A stretch of 64,000 nt of DNA from Streptomyces tauricus (GCF_014650955.1 NZ_BMVY01000032.1:39869-103868); one strand, 5' to 3'; positions 43,585 to 52,477 are shown, counted from the first letter of the stretch. Program-made: numbers and translations. The notes: generated by a model from the sequence alone, not told the origin.

Positions 43585-43666
43585 GGCCGACCACCGCCTC
43601 CGCGCGTACGTGCGTCTTGGTGCCGCCCACGTCGATGCCGACGGCGACGGGCGTGAAGTCCGGCAC
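43584..43666 (-). pseudogene. 5' fragment of a BadF/ROK-type sugar kinase
   Basis: From the GTG at 43666 the product reads VPDFTPVAVGIDVGGTKTHV then RAEAV. DVGGTKT is the phosphate-1 loop of the BadF/GlcNAc-kinase or ROK kinase superfamily. After about 27 codons the homology ends and the sequence changes, in another frame, to the PAP2-protein fragment. This is a deletion junction. The intact gene would have been divergent from the ROK repressor, a typical partner. Confidence 0.7.
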
Positions 43667-43810
43667 GGGGTCATCTTTCGTCGGAGCGCGACGCCGCGTA
43701 CGCGGTGCGCGCAGGCGAAGCGGACGGCGGGCGAACCGTGCCTGCGAACAACGGCTAGGGAAGCCCCGGGACGGGCTTCGGGGGAGTGCGGCAGGCGAGT
43801 ACCGCACGAG

Positions 43811-43834
43811 TTCGTTAGGAAGTTAACTAACGAA
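43811..43834. promoter_or_regulatory. 24-bp inverted repeat, candidate ROK operator
   Basis: TTCGTTAG and CTAACGAA are exact reverse complements separated by GAAGTTAA. It lies between the divergent kinase fragment and the ROK gene, in a local AT-rich patch. Likely the repressor's autoregulatory site. Confidence 0.6.
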
Positions 43835-43937
43835 GTAGGGTGCGTCAAGGGTTGCGGAACCCATGCCGTACAACGGTTGCGACGAGGGCCGGACGGACCC
43901 GAGCGGCGGACCGCCGCGGCATGACCTGAGGGAGAGC

Positions 43938-45059
43938 ATGAACCTGAGCGAGAGCGCCCGCGCGGTGTTCGCCGTACTGGCCGCGTCGGGCACCGCCACC
44001 CGCCCCCAACTGGCGGCCGGAGCGGGTCTGTCCAAACCGACCGTCTCCACCGCCGTGGCCGAACTGGAGGGCGCCGGACTCGCCGCCTGCTCGGGCACGG
44101 TCTCCGGCAGCACCGGCCGGTCCGCCGCCGTCTACGCCCTCGGCCCCGCCGCGGGCGCCGTGCTGGCCGTCGATCTCGGCCCGACCGACACACAGGTACG
44201 CGGCTGCGCCCTGGACGGCACCCTGCTGGCCCGGGGGACCGGGCCCCGGGCGGACTCCGCCGACACGGTCCGGGCGGCCCTCGACGCCCTGCCCGCCGGA
44301 GCCCCGCTGCGCGCCGTGGTCGTCGCCGTCGGGGACGTCACCGCGCGGGACCGGGAGGGCACCGGAATGCGCCCCGCGACCGAGAAGGCGGGCCCCGCCT
44401 TCGACGCCATGGCGGTCGCGCTGCCGCCGGACGTCCCCGTCCACCTGGAGAACAACGTCAACTGCGCCGCGCTCGCCGAACTGCACCAGGGCGCCGCCCG
44501 CGACCGGGACTCGTTCGGCTATCTGCGGATCGGCGTGGGGATCGGCCTCGGCATCGTCATCGGCGGCCGGGTGCTGCGCGGCGCGAACGGCGCCGCGGGC
44601 GAGCTGGCCCGGCTGCCCTATCCGTGGGACGACGGCCGCGAACCGCGCCGGGAGGCCCTGGAGGAGCGCATGGGTTCCCGTTCGCTCCTGCGCCGGGCCG
44701 CGGAGGCATGGCAGGGCGCCGACGGCCCCTGCCCCCGGGCTCCCGAGCGGCTCTTCGCCCTCGCCGAGGAGGGGCACCCCACAGCCCGTGCCGTGGTCGG
44801 CCACCACGCCGCCGACATCGGCCGGCTGGCCGCCGCGGTGGTCGCGGTGCTGGACCCGGGACTGATCGTGCTGGGTGGCGCCATCGGCGCGTTCCCGCAG
44901 CTCCTGCCCGGTGTACGGAATGAACTGGCGCGGCTCAGCTGGCCCACCGAGGTGGTCAGCAGCATGGTCGGCGACAGCGGCACCGTGGCCGGTGCGAGCC
45001 GCCTCGCCGTGGCCCACGGAATCGAAACCGTGACCGGTGGGGTGCGAGTCAGGCATTGA
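43938..45059 (+). CDS. ROK-family transcriptional repressor
   Basis: 373 residues from the ATG at 43938, preceded by GAGGGAG. Winged HTH at the N-terminus: NLSESARAVFAVLAASGTAT, LAAGAGLSKPTVSTAVAELE. The ROK sugar-kinase-like domain follows: VLAVDLGPTDTQVRGCALDG, HLENNVNCAALAELHQGAA, GIGIVIGGRVLRG-type loop, and LDPGLIVLGGAIG. The zinc-binding Cys triad of many ROK proteins is not obvious, which suggests a divergent or zinc-free member. It precedes a sugar ABC importer on the same strand by 467 bases and probably controls it in response to the imported sugar. Confidence 0.9.
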   Translation: MNLSESARAVFAVLAASGTATRPQLAAGAGLSKPTVSTAVAELEGAGLAACSGTVSGSTGRSAAVYALGPAAGAVLAVDLGPTDTQVRGCALDGTLLARGTGPRADSADTVRAALDALPAGAPLRAVVVAVGDVTARDREGTGMRPATEKAGPAFDAMAVALPPDVPVHLENNVNCAALAELHQGAARDRDSFGYLRIGVGIGLGIVIGGRVLRGANGAAGELARLPYPWDDGREPRREALEERMGSRSLLRRAAEAWQGADGPCPRAPERLFALAEEGHPTARAVVGHHAADIGRLAAAVVAVLDPGLIVLGGAIGAFPQLLPGVRNELARLSWPTEVVSSMVGDSGTVAGASRLAVAHGIETVTGGVRVRH

Positions 45060-45526
45060 CGGGTCAGCCACGGGTCTGCCAATGTCCGGACAAGCGCTTT
45101 CCATGGCCGGCGGGACCCGGCCCTGGGTGAGGCGTCCCGCCGTACACGACGTACGGCAGCCGTGCGAGGGCGCGCTCGAACGGCTGAGGCCCACACGGCC
45201 TGTCGTCACCTTCCCGTCCGCCGGGCGACGCCCGGCACGCTTCCCCGGCCCCGGCCGGGGGACCCCCCTTCGCCGCACCGGGCGAGAGGCCGAGTACGTC
45301 ACCGTACGAAGCCCTCTGCCCGGCACGGCGAGAGGGCGCACCGGACACCGTCCGGCCCGCCCTCCGGGCGGACGACACGAAGGCGACGACAGACCCCGGG
45401 CCGGGGACACCCACTCGCGGAGCGATGCGGCCGGGCGAGGCCGCACGCCGGAAGGCCTCACCCCAGGGACAAAGACCCGAGCCGCTCGACGGCCAGGGAT
45501 CCGTTACGCACATCCAGGAGGACCCG
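45060..45526. promoter_or_regulatory. Upstream region of the sugar importer
   Basis: 467 bases without a supported gene. A palindrome built on AAGCGCTT lies at 45088-45102. The sugar-binding protein gene has a strong AGGAGG site five bases before its GTG. No clear -35/-10 pair was found. Confidence 0.4.
45088..45102. promoter_or_regulatory. LacI-type operator-like palindrome
   Basis: GGACAAGCGCTTTCC: a near-perfect palindrome centred on CGCG-free AAGCGCTT, like operators of LacI-family sugar repressors in actinobacteria. No LacI gene lies in the window. Confidence 0.45.
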
Positions 45527-46858
45527 GTGGGTCACCAGATCTCGCGCAGAACCCTGTTCCGCTCCGCGAGCGGCATCGCAGTCGCCGGCGCGCTCGGCAC
45601 CTCGCTGAGCGCCTGCAGCGGAGGCACCGGCGCCGGCAGCACCAGCAGCGACCTGACCATGATCTGGTGGGGCAGCGACGACCGGCACGCGGCCTACAAG
45701 AAGGTGCTGGCCGCCTTCCAGAAGAAGAACCCGAAGATCAAGATAAGGCCGACCTACTCCGGCTACGACGGGTACTTCGACAAGTTCAACACCAACATCG
45801 CCGGCGGCAGCGCCCCCGACCTGCTGCAGATGGACACCGCGCTGGTCGCCCAGTACGCCCGCAAGGGTGTCCTCGCCCCGATCGACTCGTACGTCGGCAA
45901 GAGCCTGGACCTCACCGGCTTCTCCAAGACGCTCCTCGCCGCCGGCACCGTCGACGGCAAGCTGTACGGAGTCCCGTCCGGCATCGGCGTCAACCAGCTC
46001 ACCGTCAACCGCAGCGGTCTGGAGAAGCTCGGCCTCGAACTGCCCGACCGCGAGTGGACCTGGGCCGACCTGAAGAAGATCTCGACGGACGTCCACAAGA
46101 AGAGCGGCGGCAAGATCTACGGCGTCGACGACGGGGGCGGCTCCACCCTCCAGTGTTTCGAGGTCTTCGCGCGGGAGAAGGGCGAGACCTTCTTCACCGA
46201 GGACGGCAAGAAGCTCGGCTTCACCGCCGACACCCTCCAGGAGTGGTGGGAGTACTGGGCAGGGATGCGCAAGGCCAACGCCTCTCCGCCGCCGGCGATC
46301 ACCTCCGCCGCGCACAACGACCTCACCAAGAACGCGGTCGTCATCGGCAAGGCGCTGTTCACCTTCGACTCCGGCGTCTACGGGGCGGGCGGCTCCATCA
46401 CCGACGCGCAGCTCGACTTCCTGCCCACGCCGCGGGGCGACTTCTCCGGAGCCCGCGAGGGCAACTTCGTCAACGGCGGTGTGCTGCTGAGTGCGACGAA
46501 GGCGAGCAAGAAGGTCGCCGACTCGGTGAAGATCATGTCGTACTTCGCCCAGGACGCCACCGCGATCAAGGACATGCAGCTGCTGCGGGGGATCCCGCCG
46601 ACGGAGAAGGCGCGCGAGCTGATCGCCTCGGGGCTGACCGAGACGGACAAGCTGAACATGGCCAACGCGGACTACATCGCGCAGCGGGTCGGCAAGGCGA
46701 GCGACGCGCTGGCGGCGCCCGCGCCTCCGCCGCAGGGGGCCGACCAGGTGTGGGACCTGTTGTTCCAGTCGAACCTGGCGGTGGCCTTCGGCAAGAAGTC
46801 GATCAAGGCGCAACTCGGCGCGTTCTTCGACCAGTCGGCCGGGATTCTCGAAGGGTGA
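45527..46858 (+). CDS. Sugar ABC transporter substrate-binding lipoprotein (family 1), Tat-type signal
   Basis: 443 residues from the GTG at 45527, with AGGAGG five bases upstream. The signal peptide has twin arginines (SRRTLFR, Arg7-Arg8), a hydrophobic stretch and a lipobox LSAC (Cys30), so Tat export and lipid anchoring are expected. Mature part: DLTMIWWGSDDRHAAYKKVL, GGSAPDLLQMDTALVAQYAR, WTWADLKKIS, all typical of family 1 sugar-binding proteins. Ligand unknown. First gene of the importer; the two permeases follow after a repeat cluster. No ATPase gene is present, so it probably shares MsiK, the common sugar ATPase of Streptomyces. Confidence 0.92.
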   Translation: MGHQISRRTLFRSASGIAVAGALGTSLSACSGGTGAGSTSSDLTMIWWGSDDRHAAYKKVLAAFQKKNPKIKIRPTYSGYDGYFDKFNTNIAGGSAPDLLQMDTALVAQYARKGVLAPIDSYVGKSLDLTGFSKTLLAAGTVDGKLYGVPSGIGVNQLTVNRSGLEKLGLELPDREWTWADLKKISTDVHKKSGGKIYGVDDGGGSTLQCFEVFAREKGETFFTEDGKKLGFTADTLQEWWEYWAGMRKANASPPPAITSAAHNDLTKNAVVIGKALFTFDSGVYGAGGSITDAQLDFLPTPRGDFSGAREGNFVNGGVLLSATKASKKVADSVKIMSYFAQDATAIKDMQLLRGIPPTEKARELIASGLTETDKLNMANADYIAQRVGKASDALAAPAPPPQGADQVWDLLFQSNLAVAFGKKSIKAQLGAFFDQSAGILEG

Positions 46859-46904
46859 CGCTCCGCTGGGGGTGGCGGCGCTTTTGGTGCGGGTCCGCTG
46901 TGGC

Positions 46905-46995
46905 TGGCCGCGCAGTTCCCCGCGCCCCTAAAAGACTGCGCAGTTCCCCGCGCCCCTAGAGACTGCGCAGTTCCCCGCGCCCCTGAGGTGCTGTG
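46905..46995. repeat. Three tandem REP-like half units within the sugar operon
   Basis: CGCAGTTCCCCGCGCCCCTA occurs near 46911, 46939 and 46966, spaced 27-28 bases, with degenerate copies continuing to about 47045. They lie between the binding-protein and permease genes and may reduce or stabilise downstream expression. Confidence 0.75.
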
Positions 46996-47139
46996 CCCGT
47001 GCCCCCTAAAGGCGCTGGTGCCCGCGCCCCTGTGAGCGCTGAGGCCCGCCCCTCGAAGGCGCTGGAGCCGGGGCGGGCTTGGTGAGGTGCGGCTCAGCCT
47101 TCGCCGTACGACAGCATGATGCGAGAGGGTCAGGGAGAA

Positions 47140-48123
47140 ATGAGCATGACCGTTGCGAAGAGTGACGCGGGTGCCGGGGAGCAGGCTGCTTCCGTCACCC
47201 CGTCCGACCAGCGGGAGCGTGACCGGATGCGCCGCCGCCTCGCCAGACGGCGGGGCGGGGGCTGGTGGCCGTACGCCTTCCTGGCCCCCTGGTTCATCGG
47301 CCTGTTCGGGCTGACGATCTATCCGATGCTGGACTCGCTGTATCTGTCCTTCACCGACTTCGACCTGCTGACGCCCGCGCAGTGGGTCGGAGTGGACAAC
47401 TACGACAAGATGTTCACCGAGGACCCGGTCTTCTGGGACTCGGTGCACGCCACGCTGCTGTACGTCGTCGTCTCCGTACCGCTGAAGCTGGCACTCGCCC
47501 TCGGTGTGGCCATGCTCCTCAACCGCGACCTGCGGGGCATCGGCCTGTACCGGGCCGCCTTCTATCTGCCGTCCCTGCTCGGCGGCGCGGTGGCCATCGC
47601 CATCGTGTGGCGGCAGGTCTTCGGCGGCGACGGCCTCTTCAACGACTTCCTCGGCTGGTTCGGCATCGCGGGCCAGGACTGGATCTCCAGCCCCGACACC
47701 GCGATCTACACGCTGATCCTGCTGGCCGTCTGGCAGTTCGGCACCCCGATGGTCATCTTCCTCGCCGGCCTCAAGCAACTGCCCAAGGACGTGTACGAGG
47801 CCGCCGCCATCGACGGCGTCACACCCGTCACCCGGTTCTTCAGAATCACCCTGCCACTGCTGACACCGATCGTCTTCTTCAACGTCGTCCTGCAGATCAT
47901 CGACGCGTTCAAGACGTTCACCCCCGCCTTCGTCATCAGCAACGGCTCCGGCGGACCGCTCAACTCGACCATGCTGTACTCCCTCTATCTGTACAAGAAG
48001 GGCTTCACAGACCTCCAGATGGGATACGCCTCGGCCCTCGCCTGGGTGCTGTTCCTCGTCATCGCGGGGTTCACGGCGGTCAACTTCATCGCCAGCCGCT
48101 ACTGGGTCCACTACGACGACTGA
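47140..48123 (+). CDS. Sugar ABC transporter permease (MalF/UgpA type)
   Basis: 327 residues from the ATG at 47140 (AGGGAGAA upstream; a second in-frame ATG lies two codons on). N-terminal RRRLARRRGG, then WWPYAFLAPWFIGLFGLTIY, six spans. The EAA loop reads VYEAAAIDGVTPVTRFFRIT followed by LPLL. It forms the pore with the next permease. Confidence 0.93.
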   Translation: MSMTVAKSDAGAGEQAASVTPSDQRERDRMRRRLARRRGGGWWPYAFLAPWFIGLFGLTIYPMLDSLYLSFTDFDLLTPAQWVGVDNYDKMFTEDPVFWDSVHATLLYVVVSVPLKLALALGVAMLLNRDLRGIGLYRAAFYLPSLLGGAVAIAIVWRQVFGGDGLFNDFLGWFGIAGQDWISSPDTAIYTLILLAVWQFGTPMVIFLAGLKQLPKDVYEAAAIDGVTPVTRFFRITLPLLTPIVFFNVVLQIIDAFKTFTPAFVISNGSGGPLNSTMLYSLYLYKKGFTDLQMGYASALAWVLFLVIAGFTAVNFIASRYWVHYDD

Positions 48124-48181
48124 CGACCGGCCGACGTCCGACGACGACCGGCCGATGTCCGAGCGAGGAGTCCTTCATCCC

Positions 48182-49090
48182 ATGTCCGCCATCACCCCGA
48201 CCCGGCCCTCGAAGGCGCCGCCGCACAACGCGAAGCGTCCGCTGCGGAAGCTGCGTTCGGCCACCGGATCGCGCCGCATCTTCATCCACACCGTGCTCGT
48301 CGGCGTGGCGATCGTCATGCTCTACCCGCTGCTGTGGATGCTGAGCAGCTCGCTCAAGCCCGACACCGAGATCTTCACCCAGCCGGGGCTCATCCCCAGC
48401 TCGCTGCGCCCCGAGAACTACTCCGAGGGGTGGAGCGGTTCCGGCAACTCCTTCTCCCTCTACATCACCAACTCGCTGATCGTCACGATCGGCGCGGTGA
48501 TCGGGAACGTCATCTCCTGCTCGCTGGCCGCCTACGCCTTCGCGCGCTTCGAGTTCCGCGGCAAGAAGATCTGGTTCGGCCTGATGCTCGGCACGCTCAT
48601 GCTGCCGACCCAGGCCGTCCTGATCCCGCAGTACACGATCTTCTACAACCTGACCTGGATCAACACGTTCCTGCCGCTGATCGTGCCCAAGTTCCTCGCG
48701 GTGGACGCCTTCTTCATCTTCCTGATGGTTCAGTTCATCCGGTCCATCCCCCGCGAGCTGGACCAGGCGGCCATGATGGACGGCGCCAACCCCTTCCAGA
48801 TCTACTGGAAGATCATCCTGCCCCTGATGAAACCGGCGCTCATCACCACCACGATCTTCACCTTCATCTGGACCTACGACGACTTCCTCCACCAGCTCGT
48901 CTACCTCCAGCAGAACGACAAGTTCACCGTCCCCCTCGGCCTGACCCTGTTCCTGGACCAGACGAGCGGCTCCTCGTACGGCGCGATGTTCGCCATGTCG
49001 ACGCTCGCTCTGCTGCCCACCCTCATCTGCTTCCTGATCTTCCAGAAGCGGCTCGTGGAAGGCCTGGCCACCTCCGGTATGAAGGGCTAG
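48182..49090 (+). CDS. Sugar ABC transporter permease (MalG/UgpE type)
   Basis: 302 residues from the ATG at 48182 (GAGGAG about 12 bases upstream; an in-frame ATG at 48155 is possible). It shows the MalG order: IVMLYPLLWMLSSSLKPDTE, six spans, and EAA loop ELDQAAMMDGANPFQIYWKI followed by ILPL. C-terminus KRLVEGLATSGMKG. The next gene starts three bases after its stop. Confidence 0.93.
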   Translation: MSAITPTRPSKAPPHNAKRPLRKLRSATGSRRIFIHTVLVGVAIVMLYPLLWMLSSSLKPDTEIFTQPGLIPSSLRPENYSEGWSGSGNSFSLYITNSLIVTIGAVIGNVISCSLAAYAFARFEFRGKKIWFGLMLGTLMLPTQAVLIPQYTIFYNLTWINTFLPLIVPKFLAVDAFFIFLMVQFIRSIPRELDQAAMMDGANPFQIYWKIILPLMKPALITTTIFTFIWTYDDFLHQLVYLQQNDKFTVPLGLTLFLDQTSGSSYGAMFAMSTLALLPTLICFLIFQKRLVEGLATSGMKG

Positions 49091-49093
49091 TAC

Positions 49094-50956
49094 GTGCACC
49101 TCCTCCATCAGCGCGGCCCGCTGCACGACCTCGCGGACGACCCGGCCGCGTACGACGCCGCCCTGGCCGGCGTCGCCGAGACGGCACTGGCCCGTCTCAC
49201 ACCCGAGGGCAACCTGGAGAACCCGTCCGCCGGCGACGACATCGGCGACACCTCGCTCGGCATCACGTCCCTGCTCGCGCTCGCCTGGCACCGCACCAAG
49301 GACCCGCGCCTGCCGGAGGCCGTCCGCCGCAGCCTCCGCTTCCATCTGCGCGAGCGCGTCTTCACCGAGGACAACCCCGGCTACCCGAACCTGACGGCAC
49401 GCGACTCCGGTCTCCCGTACGCCCGTTACGTGCTGGCGCCCGGCGCGCACCCCATCGGCGACTGGCCGAGCACCGTGTGGGCGCTGCTCCAGGCGGTCAA
49501 CGTCCTCGACGCATCGGACGGGCTCGTCGACGACGAGCAGTACCGCGAACTCCTGGGCGTGGCGGGCGGATACTGGCGCTGGCTGACCGAGGCCACGGTC
49601 TTCAACCCGCAGGACGCCGCGAACCAGGCCATCGGCTGTGTGGTCGGCGGGCTGATGCTCGCCCGCCATCTCCCGTCCGAGGAGGGTGGGGTGCTCCGCG
49701 CGCGGGCCATGCGGTTGTACCTCGACGAGATCCGGGACCGGCGCGTACGGGACCGGGGGGCGCTGTTGCCTCCCGAGCACGGTGGCGCGTACGACAACAA
49801 CTACGGGCCCATCTCCCTGTCCTTCCTCGCCCAGGCCCACCGGGTCAGCGGCGAGGAGGTCTTCGCCCAGGACGGCGACACGCTCGCCCGCTACATCGAC
49901 GCGCGGGTCTGCGGAAGCGGCTTCGACATCGGCGGCCCGCGCTACAGCGAACAGCACTCAGCCTTCGAATCCGTCCTCGGACTGCGGTACTTCGGCCGCC
50001 GGATCGGCGCCGACATCGGCCGGTACGCCGGGGACTCGCGCTGGGGCCGGCACGCGGTCGGCGCCGACGGGGGCGTGGACGGGCACTTCGCGTTCATGCT
50101 CGTCTGGCAGATCCAGGACACCCCCGGCTGGCACCGCGCCCCGAGCTCGGTTCCCGCCTGCCACCAACTGCGCTCCGGCACGGTCACGGTGTCGTTCGAC
50201 GACCGGATGACCCCCTCGGTGATCGAGGCGGGCGGTACGGCGCTCATCGCGGCCGCCGTCAACCGGCAGCACGGCTTCGGGCCCGTCGTCGGCCCGGCCG
50301 CGGACGGTTTCCTGCTGTGCCGTCCGATGGGTGCGGTGCGGGTCGCCGACCATCGTGTCGGCGGGCTCGCGGCCAAGCTCGTGACCAAGCCCGTCGTCGG
50401 GCGGGACCATGTGCTGCGGCACGTGCGGTCGTTGTACGTCACGGACGGGACGCGGCTGTGGATGACCGTGATCGTCGAACGGCTGCCCGGGGAGCGGTAC
50501 TTGCTCGCGGGAATGCCGTATGTCGCCGCCGACGGCGACCGGTTCCGGCGGGTGGCCGACTTCCCGCTCGTCGTGGCGGACGGTGAGCTGCGGTTGACGC
50601 ATCCCGCGGCGGGGAGTCCGGACTCCTTCGACGCGCGCGGTGAACTCACCCAGCAGGAGGCCGCGTTCGCGCTGGCCGCGGATCCTCGGGGGTATGGGGA
50701 TCCTGATGCCGGGTGGCGGCATGTGCGGACCACCAGTGCGCTGGAGGTCGGGCCTTCGACGGGGGCGCCCGAGGGGCTCGATGTGTTCGCCGTGCGGTAC
50801 GGAGCTGTGGCTGCCGAGCCGTTCGATGTGGTGTGTGAGTGGGGGGAGTCGGAGGGGGAGGGGCTTGTTGTGCGGGCGGGGGGTTTCACCGCGGTGTTGG
50901 GGGGCGCGGGTGCGGATGGGGAGCCGGGGCTCACGGTGTCCGTCGGGGGGAGCTGA
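49094..50956 (+). CDS. Unrecognised 620-residue protein of the sugar operon, likely carbohydrate-active
   Basis: No family could be named with confidence. The first 350 residues are helical with regularly spaced aromatic and acidic residues (GDDIGDTSLGITSLLALAWH, PSTVWALLQAVNVLDAS, AYDNNYGPISLSFLAQAHRV), as in alpha/alpha-toroid glycoside hydrolases or polysaccharide lyases. The rest is beta-rich (LRSGTVTVSFDDRMTPSVIE), which would suit the C-terminal sandwich of such lyases. There is no signal peptide, so it would act on sugars inside the cell. GTG start three bases after the permease stop, with AAGGG upstream, shows it belongs to the importer operon. GC and codon use are normal until the last about 60 codons, which are very G-rich. 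Confidence 0.75.
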   Translation: MHLLHQRGPLHDLADDPAAYDAALAGVAETALARLTPEGNLENPSAGDDIGDTSLGITSLLALAWHRTKDPRLPEAVRRSLRFHLRERVFTEDNPGYPNLTARDSGLPYARYVLAPGAHPIGDWPSTVWALLQAVNVLDASDGLVDDEQYRELLGVAGGYWRWLTEATVFNPQDAANQAIGCVVGGLMLARHLPSEEGGVLRARAMRLYLDEIRDRRVRDRGALLPPEHGGAYDNNYGPISLSFLAQAHRVSGEEVFAQDGDTLARYIDARVCGSGFDIGGPRYSEQHSAFESVLGLRYFGRRIGADIGRYAGDSRWGRHAVGADGGVDGHFAFMLVWQIQDTPGWHRAPSSVPACHQLRSGTVTVSFDDRMTPSVIEAGGTALIAAAVNRQHGFGPVVGPAADGFLLCRPMGAVRVADHRVGGLAAKLVTKPVVGRDHVLRHVRSLYVTDGTRLWMTVIVERLPGERYLLAGMPYVAADGDRFRRVADFPLVVADGELRLTHPAAGSPDSFDARGELTQQEAAFALAADPRGYGDPDAGWRHVRTTSALEVGPSTGAPEGLDVFAVRYGAVAAEPFDVVCEWGESEGEGLVVRAGGFTAVLGGAGADGEPGLTVSVGGS

Positions 50957-50961
50957 CCCCG

Positions 50962-51014
50962 GGGGCCGGGTGGGGGCGGAGGGGGTTTCGCCCCCTCCGC
51001 CCCCACCCGGCCCC
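50962..51014. terminator. 24-bp perfect hairpin terminator
   Basis: Arms 50962-50985 and 50991-51014 are exact reverse complements (beginning GGGGCCGGGTGGGGGCGG), with a TTTCG loop. It starts five bases after the stop of the 620-residue protein gene and lies between convergent genes, so it should end both the sugar operon and the transporter gene on the other strand. Confidence 0.9.
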
Positions 51015-51015
51015 G

Positions 51016-51078
51016 TCAACGAATCGGGGGCTCTGCCCCCGGGCCCCCGCTCCTCAAACGCCGGAGGGGCTGGATTAA
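51016..51078. repeat. Streptomyces intergenic repeat (GGGGGCT...CTCAAACGCCGGAGGGGCTG)
   Basis: The sequence GGGGGCTCTGCCCCCGGGCC then CTCCTCAAACGCCGGAGGGG is an interspersed element I recognise from many Streptomyces intergenic regions. It includes the small hairpin GGGGGCTCTGCCCCC. Confidence 0.65.
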
Positions 51079-51121
51079 CCCCCCGCGGCGCTGAGTTGGA
51101 CGTCGTAGGGGAGGGGCTGAG

Positions 51122-52477
51122 TTAGACGCCCGTCGGGCTCAGTACGTCCGGGGACTTCTGGGGGGTTCGGTCGCCCAGGTGTTCCGTCGGGGTCTTGTGT
51201 GTTTCGCGGGCCGTCAGGGCCGCGATCACCGGGGGGACGCACAGTGCGGCTGTGAACAAGGCCACGGACAGCCAGTCGTCGCCGTCCGGGCCCGCGATCT
51301 GCGCGGCGAACGTCACCGCGAAACCGGCGATCGCGAAGCCGATCTGCGTGCCGATGGCCATGCCCGACAGCCGGACCCTGGTGGAGAACATCTCTCCGTA
51401 GAAGGACGGCCAGACACCGTTCGCGGCGCTGTAGACGACACCGAACGTGAGGATGCCGAGGACCAGGACCAGCGGGTAGGAGCCCGTGGAGATGGCCCAC
51501 AGGTAGAGGAACATCAGTACGCCGCTGCCCGCGGCGCCGATCAGGAAGACCGGGCGGCGGCCGATGCGGTCGGACAGGGTGGCCCACAGCGGGATCGCGC
51601 CCAGTGCGACGAGGTTGGCCAGCGCGCCCACCCACAGCATCGACGTGCGGTCCATACCGACCGAGTCGCTGGTCGCGTACGCCAGCGCCCACACCGTGAA
51701 GATCGTGCTGACCGAGGCGACGAGAGCGGCCGCGACCACCCGCAGGACGTCCGCCCAGTGCTCGCGCATCAGCACGGCCAGCGGCATCTTCGCGACGCCC
51801 TCGGTGGCGGCCTGCTGGGTGAAGGTCGGCGTCTCCTGGAGGGTGCGGCGGATCACGTAACCGACGACCGCCACCGCGATGCTCATCCAGAACGGGATGC
51901 GCCAGCCCCAGGCGAGCAACTGGTCCTCGGGCATCGCGGCGACCGGGATGAACACCAGCGTGGCGAGCAGCTGGCCGCCCTGGGTGCCGCTGAGCGTGAA
52001 GCTCGTGAAGAAGCCGCGCCTGTCCGGTGGCGCGTGTTCCAGGGACATGGAGTTGGCGCTCGCCTGCTCGCCGGCCGCCGAGATGCCTTGCAGGATCCGG
52101 CACAGGACCAGCAGCACGGGGGCCAGGGTGCCGACCTGGTCGCGCGTCGGCAGGCAGCCGATGAGGAACGTCGAGACACCCATCAGGATCAGCGTGAAGA
52201 CCATGATCTTCTTGCGGCCGACCTTGTCGCCGAAGTGTCCGAGGAACAGCGCCCCGACCGGGCGGGCCGCGTACGCGACCCCGAACGTGGCCAGTGACAG
52301 CAGGGTCGCCGTGGCCGGGTCGGACTCGTCGAAGAAGACATCCGGGAAGATCAGCGCTGCCGCGCTCCCGTAGATGAAGAAGTCGTAGTACTCCAGCGCG
52401 CTGCCGATCCAGGCGGCTGTCGCGGCCTTCCTCGGCTGGCCGGGCGGCGCGTCGTGGGGTGCTGCGGGGACGGACAC
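51122..52477 (-). CDS. MFS metabolite:H+ symporter (MHS family, shikimate-type)
   Basis: 451 residues from the GTG at 52477, preceded by GAAGGAG at seven bases; an in-frame ATG at 52504 has no such site. Twelve spans. MHS signatures: AAWIGSALEYYDFFIYGSAA in span 1, GHFGDKVGRKKIMV between spans 2 and 3, and RILQGISAAGEQASANSMSL. Family members import shikimate, quinate, citrate, proline betaine or related acids. The adjacent shikimate dehydrogenase and 3-dehydroshikimate dehydratase make shikimate or quinate the likely substrate. The tail RETHKTPTEHLGDRTPQKSP is cytoplasmic. Confidence 0.92.
   Translation of the reverse strand: MSVPAAPHDAPPGQPRKAATAAWIGSALEYYDFFIYGSAAALIFPDVFFDESDPATATLLSLATFGVAYAARPVGALFLGHFGDKVGRKKIMVFTLILMGVSTFLIGCLPTRDQVGTLAPVLLVLCRILQGISAAGEQASANSMSLEHAPPDRRGFFTSFTLSGTQGGQLLATLVFIPVAAMPEDQLLAWGWRIPFWMSIAVAVVGYVIRRTLQETPTFTQQAATEGVAKMPLAVLMREHWADVLRVVAAALVASVSTIFTVWALAYATSDSVGMDRTSMLWVGALANLVALGAIPLWATLSDRIGRRPVFLIGAAGSGVLMFLYLWAISTGSYPLVLVLGILTFGVVYSAANGVWPSFYGEMFSTRVRLSGMAIGTQIGFAIAGFAVTFAAQIAGPDGDDWLSVALFTAALCVPPVIAALTARETHKTPTEHLGDRTPQKSPDVLSPTGV

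Noticed and set aside
42859..44193. One 444-residue protein spanning the kinase and PAP2 fragments
   Set aside because: The kinase homology is in a different frame, and upstream of 43585 this frame is antisense to the ROK promoter region and gives Arg-rich nonsense.
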